From contig CAJHZI010000787.1 in assembly GCA_905160935.1 (NCBI GenBank), positions 1,233,501-1,297,500 of the forward strand: a stretch of 64,000 nucleotides of DNA, in the 5' to 3' direction. Below are positions 11,271 through 23,169 of this stretch, one piece after another (positions within the stretch are counted from its first letter, which is position 1; each line of letters opens with the position of its first letter). This stretch comes from Enchytraeus crypticus (lineage: Eukaryota; Annelida; Clitellata; Enchytraeida; Enchytraeidae). Made by a program: the position numbers and the translations under genes. The notes beneath the pieces are model-generated. The model did no database searches. It was not told the origin of the DNA and was given only the letters and a program-made list of their open reading frames with translations.

Positions 11271-11863
11271 GTATGACGTAAAGCTGTCTCGAAGACCGGT
11301 TACCGGCCATGACACTGCTAGAGAAATTGTGGGTGGTTATTATATTATTTGTTATTCATTAGCAGTCTTGTAAACTGTCACGGCAGATATCGTGGTATGA
11401 ATTCAACAGTCACAACAGATTATATTCACAGGTTCTCTGGTTATTATATAGTTCGGCAAGTTGTAATTAACAAGTGATAACTCGTTACGGTTAACTGCAC
11501 TCTGCATGAGTGTGTAGTTTATGTGTATATTACAAGCGTTAGTGTAATTGCACAATGCGCCATTATGATTACATGGAGATTTATAATACATGCATTACCT
11601 AATCATGTATTCTGTGTAATACATTCTGTAAATAATACATAAAGTATTATACATAATGCATAGGCCTGCATACCTTTTCAATAAATTTTTAATAGCTAAA
11701 TATAGTACTCAAAATAGTAAAATATGTATTCTATGCATATGTATACAAGTATGTACAATGTAAAATTATATATAAATGTATATGAATATACAGTATCTAT
11801 TCATACATGTATATATATTTATATGTTTATACGTACAAATAGTATAATAGTAATAGTATGACT

Positions 11864-12000
11864 GGCTGGAACCAGTGGCGATGTCGACTAGACACTCAAT
11901 CGCTGTTCAGTATGCGCGGGGTTCAAATCCTGGGCTCGCCCGTCACTGACATCGCTTGCGATTGAGGAAACTGACGTTCACCTTAGCTTTATCAGCTTTT
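11864..12000 (+). mobile_element. SINE family A
   Basis: Sense copy: CCAGTGGCGATGTCGACTAG, GGGGTTCAAATCCTGGGCTC (B box GGTTCAAATCC), GAGGAAACTGACGTTCACCT, ending TAGCTTTATCAGCTTT. Confidence 0.88.
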
Positions 12001-12529
12001 GAATAATATAGTGCTATCAATGGCTACATATTTGTGTAATTTTGCACAATATACAGTACATTGTATCACAACACAGTGTAGTGTACATTGTTGCCTATAT
12101 CAAGTATTCTATCAAGCAATTAAACACTTTCTTCAAGTCTTGGAAATCCATTGTGAGTATTTTATTTACTGGAACCTGCCACGAGAGTTGATGGATCAGC
12201 GATGGCTTCTATTATATCAACTTACATCGTTAGCGTTGTGTATACTCGTCCAATTGTACGTTATTCGAATGACGGCTGTGCGTGTTGCAAATTTCTAGCT
12301 CGCGATGTATAGTTAAGAGAAGCCTTCAATCTCCTGTAGTCTAATTCAAGGTTAAATGTGAGAATGAATTTTAGAAGGGGTTTGAAATTTCAGCGTCACC
12401 CGGTACTTACAGCGCCATTTATTTAATTTCATTTGTTGACAGTGAAGTGTTATGCTCGGGTCCCCGTGTTGTGCTCGGGTGTGGTTGGACCACTGCAGAA
12501 TTGGGCAACCGCAAACAATCTGCCGCGTG

Positions 12530-12826
12530 TACGTACGAGGTGACTAAAGGCAGGAGCTGAGGATGGCAAGAGGGGACCCACCTCACCATGAAATATTTTC
12601 CCCCAGGATTAACTGGTAATTAATCCACCTAACTGAGGAAGGCAACGGGAAACCACCTCAGAAGCCATACTTTTTTCAAGCTATAGGCTTCATAAGGCAT
12701 AGACTTTGTGAAGGGATTAACTTGTTGATCTAAGGAGTGCTCTTATGGAGCGAGAAAACAAACTTTGAGTATGAATATGTACTTAGAACCTGCCACTTGG
12801 CAGTGCACTGAAGAGAGAGAGACAGT
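12530..12826 (+). mobile_element. Repeat family C, best copy
   Basis: ACTGAGGAAGGCAACGGGAA, ACCACCTCAGAAGCCATACT, GAAGGGATTAACTTGTTGAT, GGAGTGCTCTTATGGAGCGA, CCTGCCACTTGGCAGTGCAC, then (GA)n. The AAGGCAACGGGAAACCACC core recurs in all copies; class unknown (MITE- or SINE-like). Confidence 0.7.
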
Positions 12827-13281
12827 GAAGATGTCAACGCTGGTATTGATTTAGGGCTTGGTTCGTATTATTGGCTTCTAAACTTTTAAATGGTATACTA
12901 AATAAACTATGAACTATTAAATAGTATTATCAGCGTACCAACCAAATATGCAACCAACCTTTTAATTTATTATCCATAATAAATGTGGTTAAAAAATTAA
13001 CTACATTGATGTGGTTTGCAAGCGTGGTTGTAAACCATGGTTAGATAATGTGGTTTTAAGGCATGTACAGGCTTTTAAAGTATTGTTGGATATGATAAAC
13101 AAAATGTGAGCATAACTTTGACGACAACAGGATCGTAAAATAGAATCAAAATTTTCGCTTATATGTACAAGAAAGAAATTCCTTTCTTGTTTCACCGAGT
13201 GAATAGCAGCTATAGTAATACGATAACGATTTTCTAGTACGATATGTTGACATCGTCTATTCAACTGGGTTTAATCGTAAG

Positions 13282-13475
13282 CAACGGTGGTTTAGTGGTT
13301 TAGATGCTAGGCTTTAGATAATATGGTTCGGTTTTCGATTCTGACTCGAGTTACTTTTATATTTTTATGTTTTACTAAGTTTTATTAGTTTCTTAGGAAT
13401 ATGTTTAGGGTTAGGGTAAGGCGTAGGGGGTAGGGTTAGGTATAGTTAAAAAAGTGTAATTAAGATTACAATTAA
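13282..13475 (+). mobile_element. tRNA-derived SINE, family E, with TTAGGG-rich body
   Basis: GGTGGTTTAGTGGTTTAGAT (A-box-like), then GGTTCGGTTTTCGATTCTGA, and a body with TTTAGGGTTAGGGTAAGGCG. It resembles 41061-41200. Confidence 0.6.
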
Positions 13476-13759
13476 GCTTACTTTGTTACCATTTCACTTG
13501 GCGAAATAAGGAAGGATTTTTATTGTACATTTAAGCGCAAGTGAATCAAACTTGGTTCCCCTCGGAGATCTTTTAGCTACAACGGCCACAACTGTCACAC
13601 TTCTGTAGAGCTAGCGAACAATGTAAGTGTGTAATCGACGAGACAGCTGGTGGAGTCGTTAGAGTTCATCACGCTGCTCTACATGTACATGTAAATTCAA
13701 TTGTATAGCAGAGTGAAATGTTGTTGTAAATTAGCTGTCGTAAAATTATTTTTTATATC

Positions 13760-14222
13760 TAGAGTACTGAGTATTATACTGACAGTAGTGTAGCTGTTAT
13801 GCTGATAGTACTGCGTCTAAGTATTCTATTGATAATACTGTAGCTAAATAGTGTATTGACAGTACTGTAGCTAAGTATTGTACTGGTAGTACTGTAGCTA
13901 AGTATTGTACTGAATGTACTGAAAGTTCTGTAGCTAAGTATTGTACTGACAGTATTGTAGCTAAGTACTGTATTGAAAGTATTGCAGCTAGGTATTGTAC
14001 TGAAAGTACTGAAAGTACTGTAGCTAAGTATTGTACTGACAGTATTGTAGCTAAGTACTGTACTGAAAGTATTGTAGCTAGGTATTGTACTGAAAGTACT
14101 GAAAGTACTGTAGCTAAGTATTGTACTGACAGTATTGTAGCTAAGTACTGTACTGAAAGTATTGTAGCTAGGTATTGTACTGAAAGTACTGTAGCTAGGT
14201 ATTGTACTGACAGTACTATAAC
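13760..14222. repeat. About 25-base tandem array GTACTGAAAGTATTGTAGCTAAGTA
   Basis: About 18 imperfect units with higher-order repetition (a 66-base block repeats near 14000, 14066 and 14132). It leaves long minus-strand frames rich in Ser/Thr/Tyr or Leu/Ser/Val that are shadows. Confidence 0.92.
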
Positions 14223-14314
14223 TAATTGTTGTGCTTGCCTCAGCATAATTTCCATGAAATATTGTAATATTCATGAGTGATTTAAATATTTATGTCTCGC
14301 GCTAGTGTGACATA

Positions 14315-14489
14315 AATAAACCACCTGAGGATCCATATTTTGATAAGTGCTACTCTAAAGCGTGGATACAGCATATCCTTTTGTAATGCATTAATCTATT
14401 GATCGATAAAGTGATCTTGTGCGAATCGTGAGGCTAGATTGTGAGTAGGAATATGTACTATGGACCTACCACTTGACAGAACACTAGAG

Positions 14490-14529
<40 letters not shown>

Positions 14530-14530
14530 C
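14315..14530 (+). mobile_element. Repeat family C, diverged, ending in (GA)n
   Basis: AACCACCTGAGGATCCATAT, TTAATCTATTGATCGATAAA, TATGGACCTACCACTTGACA, then (GA)n at 14492-14527. Confidence 0.55.
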
Positions 14531-14594
14531 AAAATTGCCGATACTTGTAGATATCCTATGCTCACAATCTGGTAAGCAGTTCTAAGTTCTCTCA

Positions 14595-14705
14595 CTTTGA
14601 AATATTTTAGCGGATTTGACGTCAAGGTTAAAAGCCCAAAATTCTTAGCTTCAGGAAGTCGAACCCGGTCATCGCCGTGGTTGACCAACTGACCGACCAA
14701 ACTAA
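14595..14705 (-). mobile_element. tRNA-like SINE remnant, possibly family A
   Basis: Antisense: GGTCAGTTGGTCAACCACGG followed by ACCGGGTTCGACTTCC (A- and B-box-like) and TTAACCTTGACGTCAAATCC toward its 3' end. Diverged. Confidence 0.45.
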
Positions 14706-15167
14706 TCAGCCGTGAGAATAGACTAAGTGATGTAAGAAATAGCAAAAATTGTCAATCCTAGAGAAAAATTGTTATGGGCATATAAACTTGTGGAAAAATG
14801 AATTTTCCCTGCATTCACTATGGGACACGATTCTCAAAGTGGCCATACACGATACGATTTGTGTGAGAGTTATTGTATGATTTGCAGCATTTTGTCAGAG
14901 CTAAGGACATGGTTTAATTAACGTTGAAGAAAAAGTTAAAGTTAAGAAAAGCTCTAATCCCTACTATACGATAAAAGGAGACTACTATAGCTTGGCGTAA
15001 GTAATACTATTTCAATACAAACGTATTTAATAGATGGCTATAAAATGCCAAAATTAAACTTAATTTGGAAATTCCTAATATCTTAAATATTCTTAATAAT
15101 ACTCTGCAGTTATTATTATTATTATTATTATTATTTTTTTTTATTTTTATTTTTTTTTTTTTTTTTT

Positions 15168-15501
15168 CCCCGGTGTAAAGAACCTGGGGTTTGATAAAAA
15201 CGATTCAAGCAATACGTGCTGAATCGCCGCCCGGCTACTCGAGGTCATCAAACGGCTTAAAAGAATTATTGAAGCAGACTGCATTAAATCTTTGCAAAGT
15301 CATGGAAAGCCTTTTGCCAAAGAAAAGAAGTCTCTCGCTTATCGCCGGTTTGCTCTGCGATAAGTCTGCCTATGCCATTAATAAAGTCAACTCCTTCGGG
15401 ATTCATCGGGCCCATGGTTTCAATAGCCACCGGAACAACTTCATATCCTAAGGACAGATCACGGTATTTATCCAACTTCCTAGAGGCGGCATGAACAGCA
15501 G
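15168..15501 (-). mobile_element. 5'-truncated copy of the 48-51 kb RT element
   Basis: Reverse complement of about 51041-51382, nearly identical. It contains the C-terminal segment with PVAIETMGPMN and IGRLIAEQTGDKR. The 3' end (CCGGGG plus A-rich tail, seen here as T-rich 15134-15167) is shared and the 5' side is cut short, as expected for target-primed reverse transcription. (ATT)n flanks it on both sides (15112-15134 and 15502-15531). Confidence 0.85.
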
Positions 15502-15534
<33 letters not shown>

Positions 15535-16215
15535 CTATTAATCACATTTTGAAGCAATAAAAAATGTTAAATCATTGTTTTAAATAAGAATAGGCTCGTT
15601 GTTCTTGGTATAACATATGTCAACAGACAGTCAGGTTCGACTCAGTGATGATTTCATCCGGGGTGGTAGACCTGACCTCAGATAAATTAAATAATTAAAT
15701 ATTCTATTTATCTATTTATTTATTTATTTAATCAAATATATATTCTATTTAGAGGATTGATTTCGGTTTCTTTAATTTCATGTAAATTTTAAGCGGTTAA
15801 CTGAATTGAAAGTAATTTATTAGCTGAATTAAAATTCTAAGGAAGTCTGAGCTCTTTTACTTCGTTGCATTTGCATTGCATTTACATGTACATTTAAAAC
15901 CTATCGATACATCAATCATGTATTCGATAAATCTGGTCCTCATCGAGTGCCCAGTTAGTGCAGTTTCGTCTTTGAATATCTTAAATAGTAACAGCAATAA
16001 ATCTGATGTAATTCAGACTGAGAAATGAAGTGAATGCAAGGTTATAAACTGAACTGAACTGACTTGAATACGAGCCATTAATTATAGAAATATTTAAGTA
16101 TGAGACCGTCACTCATACGAGTGGCTATCTAGTTACTAGACATTCATGAATGGCTAGTAGAGTCTGAATAGATAACTAGCAAAATAAACTTCTGATACTT
16201 TCTTCTGATTAATTG
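15535..16215. other. Intergenic, nothing recognised
   Basis: AT-rich DNA with a short (TTTA)n at 15705-15730. No coding frame or repeat family seen. Confidence 0.4.
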
Positions 16216-16218
16216 GAT

Positions 16219-16268
16219 CATATCTTATAAGATCATCTTATAAGATCATCTTATAAGATCATCTTATC
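16219..16268. repeat. Tandem 15-base palindromic unit
   Basis: ATCTTATAAGATC recurs three to four times. Each unit contains the 12-base palindrome ATCTTATAAGAT. Confidence 0.8.
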
Positions 16269-16290
16269 CTGTGAGATTATCATATCTTGT

Positions 16291-16452
16291 GCATTAAGGT
16301 AGAATAGAAGGACAACGAGGCAGGGGCAGGCCGAGATTAGGTATGTTAGATGATTTAAAGACCCACTCATATGTGGAAATAAAGAGGAAAGCGGAAGACA
16401 GAGCAGAGTAGAGGCGTTATATACTATAGATCTACCTGTAGGCAGTGCACTA

Positions 16453-16482
<30 letters not shown>
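16291..16482 (+). mobile_element. LINE 3' end, family R
   Basis: 5'-truncated copy: AGGCAGGGGCAGGCCGAGAT through CTACCTGTAGGCAGTGCACT and a (GA)n tail. Confidence 0.8.
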
Positions 16483-16483
<1 letters not shown>

Positions 16484-16934
16484 TCTTGAACACACATATG
16501 TCACCAACACCCGCGCCGCCAACACACCCCGCCAAAATGCCGCCACCGCGATTGTTGGAGCGCCCCACGCCGACGGTGATAGCACCTCGACGTCAGGCAT
16601 TAACAATTTAATATCTTGTGACATTCTAATTTAGCATCGAACATTTCTGTGTCCTGAATCTGCAACTATTTTTTATTTTTATTATCTTTATTTTTCAATA
16701 TCTGGCAGAGATGCTGAGTAACTTGCGAAGATTTAAGAAATGGAGATTAGACTTTGAGATAGGCTAACCGCACGTATTCGTAGGGAGTTCCAAACTAGTT
16801 AATCTTTAACTGATTAGCTGAGATAATTTTTTTAATAAAAGGAATCTAGAAACAGCTTAGGTCTCAACTTACAATTTTACTTCAGAATCTACCTCCTCCC
16901 TCATCTTGTAGCTACCTCTTGCTCAGACTTCTCT

Positions 16935-16936
<2 letters not shown>

Positions 16937-16986
<50 letters not shown>
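16937..16986. repeat. (AAT)n microsatellite, no insertion
   Basis: About 16 AAT units. It is the same microsatellite type that flanks both RT-element copies, but empty here. Confidence 0.9.
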
Positions 16987-16987
<1 letters not shown>

Positions 16988-16999
16988 GGTCTAACCTCC

Positions 17000-18060
17000 G
17001 TTTCCTCATACAAGGAAGATGTGAGAGACGTATAAAGTGTATAAGCGAATAACATACATGTAGATATAGGAATATAATTTTACTTCTATGCCTTTCTTTA
17101 TTTTTCCTATTAACACTTTAATCGCTTACGATAACTACTTATAACCTGCATGCCAAGGTTATTTTTTATTTAGTTAAGGTTTCACTGTGTCCAGCCTCTC
17201 TATATGATATTACTTTGCCAGCCCGACTCAATCGAAGGACGAGCCGTCGTAAAACCTCTCAAGCGTTTTACTGCTGCGCTATAAACGGCGTAATCACCGC
17301 GCACATGCGCGAAGCTTATCCAAACAGACTATGCATTGAGTCTACGTGGACAAGACTTGATAAAGACTTCATTTATGAATGCACAATAGGGCAGCATATC
17401 GGTAAAGTTATGTAAACTAGAGCTGAGTGATGCTATTTTAAATATCGTTACATCTTTAGATAAGGATAGTCGTTCTTCATTGGCGTGATAGTAATAAAAC
17501 ATCACGAATTTATGGAGAGATAAATTCTTGCATTCCGTCTTTTAGCAGTAAAATGTCGTCTCATATATTTTATGTCCGTATTACGATCGTCAGATGAATC
17601 TATGCAAACAGATTTTTCTCCCTTATGCGAATTTTATCTAGTAATTAAATGCTTTGGTTATATGAATGATAAATAAAGAATTTAACCTACAATAATTTTA
17701 GAATGATGCAAATGGTCACTTTAAGAAATAAGATTTTTAATGATTGCAGATTTCTCTCTATACTTCTCTCTATACTGGAAACAATGTAGAAGATGAATTG
17801 TGGAATATTCTGTTTCAGTTTCCCTGGTCGAGGCCATGTGAAGACTAAATGTTCTAAGCGTTTAATTTGTGAAACATTAAATTCAATGTTTTCTATTCAA
17901 TGATGACTTTGCTTAAAAATCTTTTAATTTAAGAAATGAAAATACACATTAAAGAAAACACAGCTCTCAGAATATTGCAATTTTGATAGAATGCTAGAAT
18001 AGGTTTTTATAGATTTATTTTATTTATATCAGTTTTATACATACATAATCCTTTCTCTTT
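17000..18060. other. Intergenic; one GC-richer unassigned stretch
   Basis: 17190-17415 is richer in GC and holds a 66-codon frame without family likeness or splice support. The rest is AT-rich with nothing recognised. Confidence 0.35.
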
Positions 18061-18097
18061 ATTTTTCTGATAGGCCTTGAGCCCTAATATTAACGGA

Positions 18098-18375
18098 ATG
18101 CACACATCCCATGATATGCTCTTCCCATGATATGCTCATCCCATGATATACTCATCCCATGATATACACATCTCATGATATACACATCCCATGATATACA
18201 CATCCCATGATATGCTCATCCCATGATATACCCATCCCATGATATACACATCCCATGATATACCCATCCCATGATATACAAAGTCCATTATATACAAAGC
18301 CCATGACATGCTCATCCCATGATATACCCATCCCATGATATACAAAGTCCATTATATACAAAGCCCATGACATGC
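18098..18375. repeat. 15-16-base tandem array CCCATGATATACACAT
   Basis: About 18 units with C/T variation (ACACAT, GCTCAT, ACCCAT, ACAAAG). It includes a duplicated block of about 60 bases (18253-18311 and 18317-18375). Confidence 0.93.
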
Positions 18376-18399
18376 CCCGCACTGTCAAGAATATCACTC

Positions 18400-19000
18400 G
18401 CTTATCATACCAACCAAAACAGTCAAAAGGTCACTTTGCATTCACTTTTCATGTGCTCCTTTCTAAAAATTGAGATTCAATATGCCCTTTTTCGAACTTA
18501 TAATGTCCTATTTCAATACTAAGGGCTCATTATAAAGATTGGCCCTCTTTTCACAGAAGCGGTTAAATGCTTATAATTTTACAGCTTTTACAACCACCGT
18601 ATGGTTGATGCTGAGTTGAATTATTTTTAACAAAGTAGACGTATAATAGCGGGGTAAGTGAGAGCTTTATTCAATCCACTCTTCGTAAAGGCATTTGTCC
18701 CAGAATCGCTGCATCGCACGCCAATAAATCAAAGAACGCGTCATGAAATGCACATAATTTTACACAGTTAAACTTTACAGTTTTAACCTTGAAATGAAGC
18801 TGGATAAAAAGCGCTCGTGCAATGCAGGTCTTATCTCTAGATCTTTTCTAGAACAATGATATCTATAACCAGCCTGACTCATTACTCTCTCATATATGAT
18901 GCTTTGTGTTGATGCTATATCGTCAGTAGCTTAGCGAGTGATCGCTCAAGTAGGCCAACAATTTTATATTAGCATAGCATTTGTTATTTCGTTACACCTG
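18400..19000. other. Intergenic, nothing recognised
   Basis: AT-rich single-copy-looking DNA; no frame or repeat family seen. Confidence 0.35.
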
Positions 19001-19065
19001 TTGAAGTGCAGATTTGCTGTTACATATTTAAAGGAGGCTGTTATAACAGATTCATGATTACGACG

Positions 19066-19228
19066 ACTAGAGGCAGGCCGAGATTAGGTATGTTAGATGA
19101 TTTTAAGACCCACTCATATGCAGAAATGAAAAGAAAAGCGGAAGACAGAGAAGAGTGGAGGCGCTATACCATGGACCTGCCAGTAGGCAGTGCACTAAGT
19201 GCACTAAGAGAGAGAGAGAGAGAGATTA
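19066..19228 (+). mobile_element. LINE 3' end, family R
   Basis: Short copy starting at AGGCAGGCCGAGATTAGGTA and ending with GTAGGCAGTGCACTAAG and (GA)n. It lies 340 bases upstream of the longer copy in the same orientation. Confidence 0.8.
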
Positions 19229-19387
19229 CGACTCATGTTAGATTAGATATTGAAGATATAATTGTTGACACACTAGTTTGAATCTTTTACATGTAATTAG
19301 CATCATAAACAGCACGCAGCGTCCGGCTTGGGTTTTGATTGAAATTTGTTTTAGTAGGCCTATAGCTAGGGCTACAAAAAGTTGACT

Positions 19388-19526
19388 GTCTGGAGCCAGT
19401 GGCGAAGTCAGTAAGACACTCGACCGCGTATCAGTATGTGAGGGGCTCAAATCATGGGCTCTTCCGTCACTGACATCGCATTCGAGTGAAGAAACTGACG
19501 TTGATCTTAGTTTTTTTACCAGCTTT
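19388..19526 (+). mobile_element. SINE family A
   Basis: Sense copy: TGGAGCCAGTGGCGAAGTCA, GACACTCGACCGCGTATCAG, GGGCTCAAATCATGGGCTCT, ending TTTTTTTACCAGCTTT. Confidence 0.87.
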
Positions 19527-19564
19527 ATATAATATAGTGCATTTATTTAAAACTGTGGACTACT

Positions 19565-20225
19565 GGGTCTTTGTGGAACTGATAGAGTAGAATTGAGAGT
19601 GTCCAATAAAAAAGGTGAAGTTATTATCACAATAAATGTTACGAAATTGGAACAGGTATGGAGTTTCAAATATTTGGGTCATACTATAACCGATGACGGG
19701 AAATGTGAGACGGAAATATGCAGTATGATTGCACAAGAAAAAGCGGCCTTTGATAGTTGAAAAGAACTATTAACAAAAAGTGTAAAGAAAGATACAAAGA
19801 TAAAGATAGTCAAAACTTTGGTTTGGACCACGCTATTGTATGGATGTGAAACATGGACCTTAAGGAAGGAAGATATTAGGAAACTGGAGGCATTGGAAAT
19901 GTGGATTTGGAGAAGAATGGAGAAGATTAGCTGGACTCAAAAGGTTACAAATGAGGAAGTACTGGAGAGAGTTGGCACAGATAGACAGTTGATATATGTA
20001 TTAAGAAATAGGAAGAAGAGATGGATAGGACACATTCTAAGGGGGAAGGTCTATTAAAAGAGGTCATAGAAGGTAGAATGGAAGGAAAAAGAGGCAGGGG
20101 CAGGCCGAGAATAGGTATGTTAGATGATTTTAAAGACCCACTCATATGTGGAAATGAAGAGGAAGGCGGAAGACAGAGAAGAGCGGAGGCGTTATATACC
20201 ATGGACCTGCCAGTAGGCAGTGTAC

Positions 20226-20258
<33 letters not shown>
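19565..20258 (+). mobile_element. LINE fragment, family R (longest copy)
   Basis: 3' end of a non-LTR retrotransposon of the 'endonuclease-reverse transcriptase' type. The frame at 19818-20057 has LLYGCETWTLRKEDIRKLEA, MWIWRRMEKISW and KRWIGHILRG, the usual C-terminal signature. It continues in a shifted frame (from 20021) with EGLLKEVIEGRMEGKRGRGR and ends near GGACCTGCCAGTAGGCAGTG plus (GA)n. An in-frame stop upstream (TGA near 19759) and the 5' truncation show it is dead. Confidence 0.85.
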
Positions 20259-20261
<3 letters not shown>

Positions 20262-20849
20262 ATTACAGTTTGAAGAGTTGCTTGACTTAATTATTTAATA
20301 ATTAATAATTTAATTAGTAATTTTAAAAAAATTAAAAAAATATTTTTAAATTTTTAATTAATTGATAATTTTAAGCTTGACAGTTTTCATTTCATTTGAA
20401 TGATTTTTAAATTTTTCAGGTTGCCGCATCACTATTTTATCTGTGATATTAGGCCTATTTTAGCCTTCTGTTCTAAGAATAGACTCGCTATATCTATAGT
20501 AAAAGAATTTGTGTATTAGGAGATCACTTTTAGGCAATGAGCCAGCCTAGAACAAATCTTTGCAGCTTCATGTAAATGTAAATAAACTGTTTAGTAAATT
20601 AAGACGGCCTGTAAGTAGGGCTATTGACACTTCCGTCTGAGAGATAGTTTCAAATGTAGGAATTATTTATCGTGTATCGATCAAATAAACAAGATAAGAT
20701 AAGATAAGATAAGTACTTTGGTTTGAGGGATTGTTGATTCTTACACAGTTGACGAAGTGCAGCAAGCTCCGTACTAATAATGGCTACAGTTGATACATTC
20801 TTGAGCACTGCAATGGGTATGTATGATTTGTATATCTCATTCAATCTAT

Positions 20850-20851
20850 AT

Positions 20852-20882
<31 letters not shown>

Positions 20883-21058
20883 CTCTCTCTCTCTCTGACT
20901 CTTTCTCTATCTTACTCTCTCTCTCTCTCTCTCTATCTTACTCTCTCTTTCCCTCTTTCTCTTACTCTTCTACTCTCTATCTCTCTTTCTTTCTTTCTTT
21001 CTCTCTCTCTCTCTCTATCTTACTCTATCTTTCACTCTCTTTCGCTCTCTTTCGCTCT

Positions 21059-21106
<48 letters not shown>

Positions 21107-21115
21107 CTTTTTTCT
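20850..21115. repeat. (CT)n low-complexity tract
   Basis: About 260 bases of TCTCTC with TTT and TAC interruptions. Leu/Ser frames through it are artefacts. Confidence 0.95.
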
Positions 21116-21229
21116 CCCTCTACCTTTCTTTTTCTCTTTTTGCCTTCTTTCTATCTGTTACTCTAACATGCCTCAGGTGATGCCAAACCAAATAAATAAC
21201 ATTGACGCTAAACCAAACATTCGCCTGTA

Positions 21230-21668
21230 AACTTTAGCTAAGCATTGCAGATTTAAATATTATTTAAAATGTTTAACGTCTCGACAACACATTCGTAGAA
21301 ATTACAATGAACTGTTTGTCGCTGGCAGTACTATCAATACTGATTGTTTCAACAAGACTTTAACGTCAGTTTCCTTGCATGATGATAACATTAATAACTG
21401 CCCTGTTTTAGGGAGAATTTCCTACTTCTTAGATTGCTGATTGATTTAACTGAAATTGGTATTAATTTATCCAACTTTCGACATGCCAATCGATCCTGTG
21501 GCCCTAGCTATTAACTGATCATAATTGGGACAAACAGGTGCCTGGTTCACGAACTCAGATCACCAGTCTACTTCATGGGATGCAACTGACGTTAAACTCT
21601 ATTTTATTTAAACTATGTGTATATTTGTTGGGTTAAAGTATATTTAATCGATTTCTTTTGTGCAATAG

Positions 21669-21717
<49 letters not shown>

Positions 21718-23085
21718 TGTTTTCACTAATTTCAGTGCGTCAACTAATGATAAAACCTTGCTTTTACACCTCTCAATTATTTCGACGACAGCAGTTACGC
21801 TGGTTTCGAAGTTTGCTATTCGTTCATTTCATTACAGTTCTAAATCAGCTTATAATTTACTTTTATCTAGTATTCTCTGCCGGATCAAGCGTCACTTAGT
21901 TTAGTTATTTCATGGATTTTTTGATTGCGGATTGGTAGATACAAAACTCAAATTCAAGGCTCTCCCGTCTCTGATTTCTTCTCGAGACACAAAATTGACA
22001 AAACTAACGCTAAACTCGGTTTTAGTTCCGTCCATCATCCAACTAATTAATTAATTGCTCAATCAATCAATCAAACGATCATTCAATCAGTCAGTCAGGC
22101 ATTAAATCAATAAATCAATCAATTAATCAATCTATCAATCAATCACTATTAACAAGTAACAGTTAATGTCTTTACGTGTACATGGCTCTTGCCCAGTACT
22201 GAATTTGTAAAACAAAAGTGTTCGTCTATTTGCAGTTACATGTTGCTTGTTATTACAATGTAAATAATACGTAAATAAGGTCAGTGGCCTGTATAGCAAG
22301 TAGGATTATTATACTCAAACTACTGCAGGCGTCTAACTAGAGAACAACTAGAACATTGCAACAATTATTGTATTGGTTAAAGATTAATCAAAATTGACAG
22401 ACGTCCTATTAAAATTTTAATTAATACAATTATTAATTTATTTAAGGCTACATATGGAAAATGTTTATGCAACAAGGTATTTGTTAATTGAAGGAGGACT
22501 AAGCTTAATTAAATTTATTCTATCAACTTGTTAATATCATTTAATAAAATTTAAATCAATTTGTAAAAATTGAAAAAGAGGGGGATTTCATTCCTCCTAC
22601 ATATGTGAGCTCATCAAAAAAGTGAGCTAAATTTGGTGGAGCTTAGATGCTATTTTGGCTCACTTGTTCTGTAAGCTTTGTTTGCTGATCGCATTACATC
22701 CTAATCCTTTGATTAAATATGTTTTCTGAAAATGTCAATTCATGAATACAAATATCTACTATGACCTTTATGGGATCTACTTATCATTGTCAAAATCACA
22801 GAGACAATGATTTAGAAAGAAACACAGTCAAATTCAGAGTGAACAACAACAATTAGAGTGCTACAGTCATCAATGACAACATCGAGCACTATTGACCGTA
22901 CATTAGGCCTATATTGCATAATGGAGTAACAACAATCACACAATTAACAAGAAATGCATTGCACAATTTTAAAAAATCCTTTGGTACTAAACAGCAATGT
23001 AACCTGGTTGATAATTTTTTAAATTATATGAATTTCTATCTCTGTTTGAGTTATATTGAAGTCATAGAGTTATCATCTCAAAATC
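21230..23085. other. Intergenic with microsatellites
   Basis: (TA)n at 21674-21714, (AATC)n at 22045-22145 and a short family B fragment (22841-22895). Two pieces near 21357 and 21960 vaguely recall SINE family A. No gene seen. Confidence 0.4.
22841..22895 (-). mobile_element. Repeat family B, short 3' fragment
   Basis: AACAACAACAATTAGAGTGC, TACAGTCATCAATGACAACA, TCGAGCACTATTGA only. Confidence 0.75.
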
Positions 23086-23099
23086 AATATCCCGCAATG

Positions 23100-23100
<1 letters not shown>

Positions 23101-23168
<68 letters not shown>
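23101..23168. repeat. (TA)n tract
   Basis: About 68 bases of TA with one TG interruption. Confidence 0.9.

Positions 23169-23169
<1 letters not shown>

Noticed and set aside
13774-14274. Repetitive 150-166 codon minus-strand frames
   Set aside because: Two frames are open over one tandem array; no start context, splice site or family likeness.
17215-17415. 66-codon basic frame
   Set aside because: GC-richer than its surroundings but without start context, homologue or neighbouring exons.
20780-21230. Leu/Ser-rich hydrophobic frames
   Set aside because: Translation of (CT)n.
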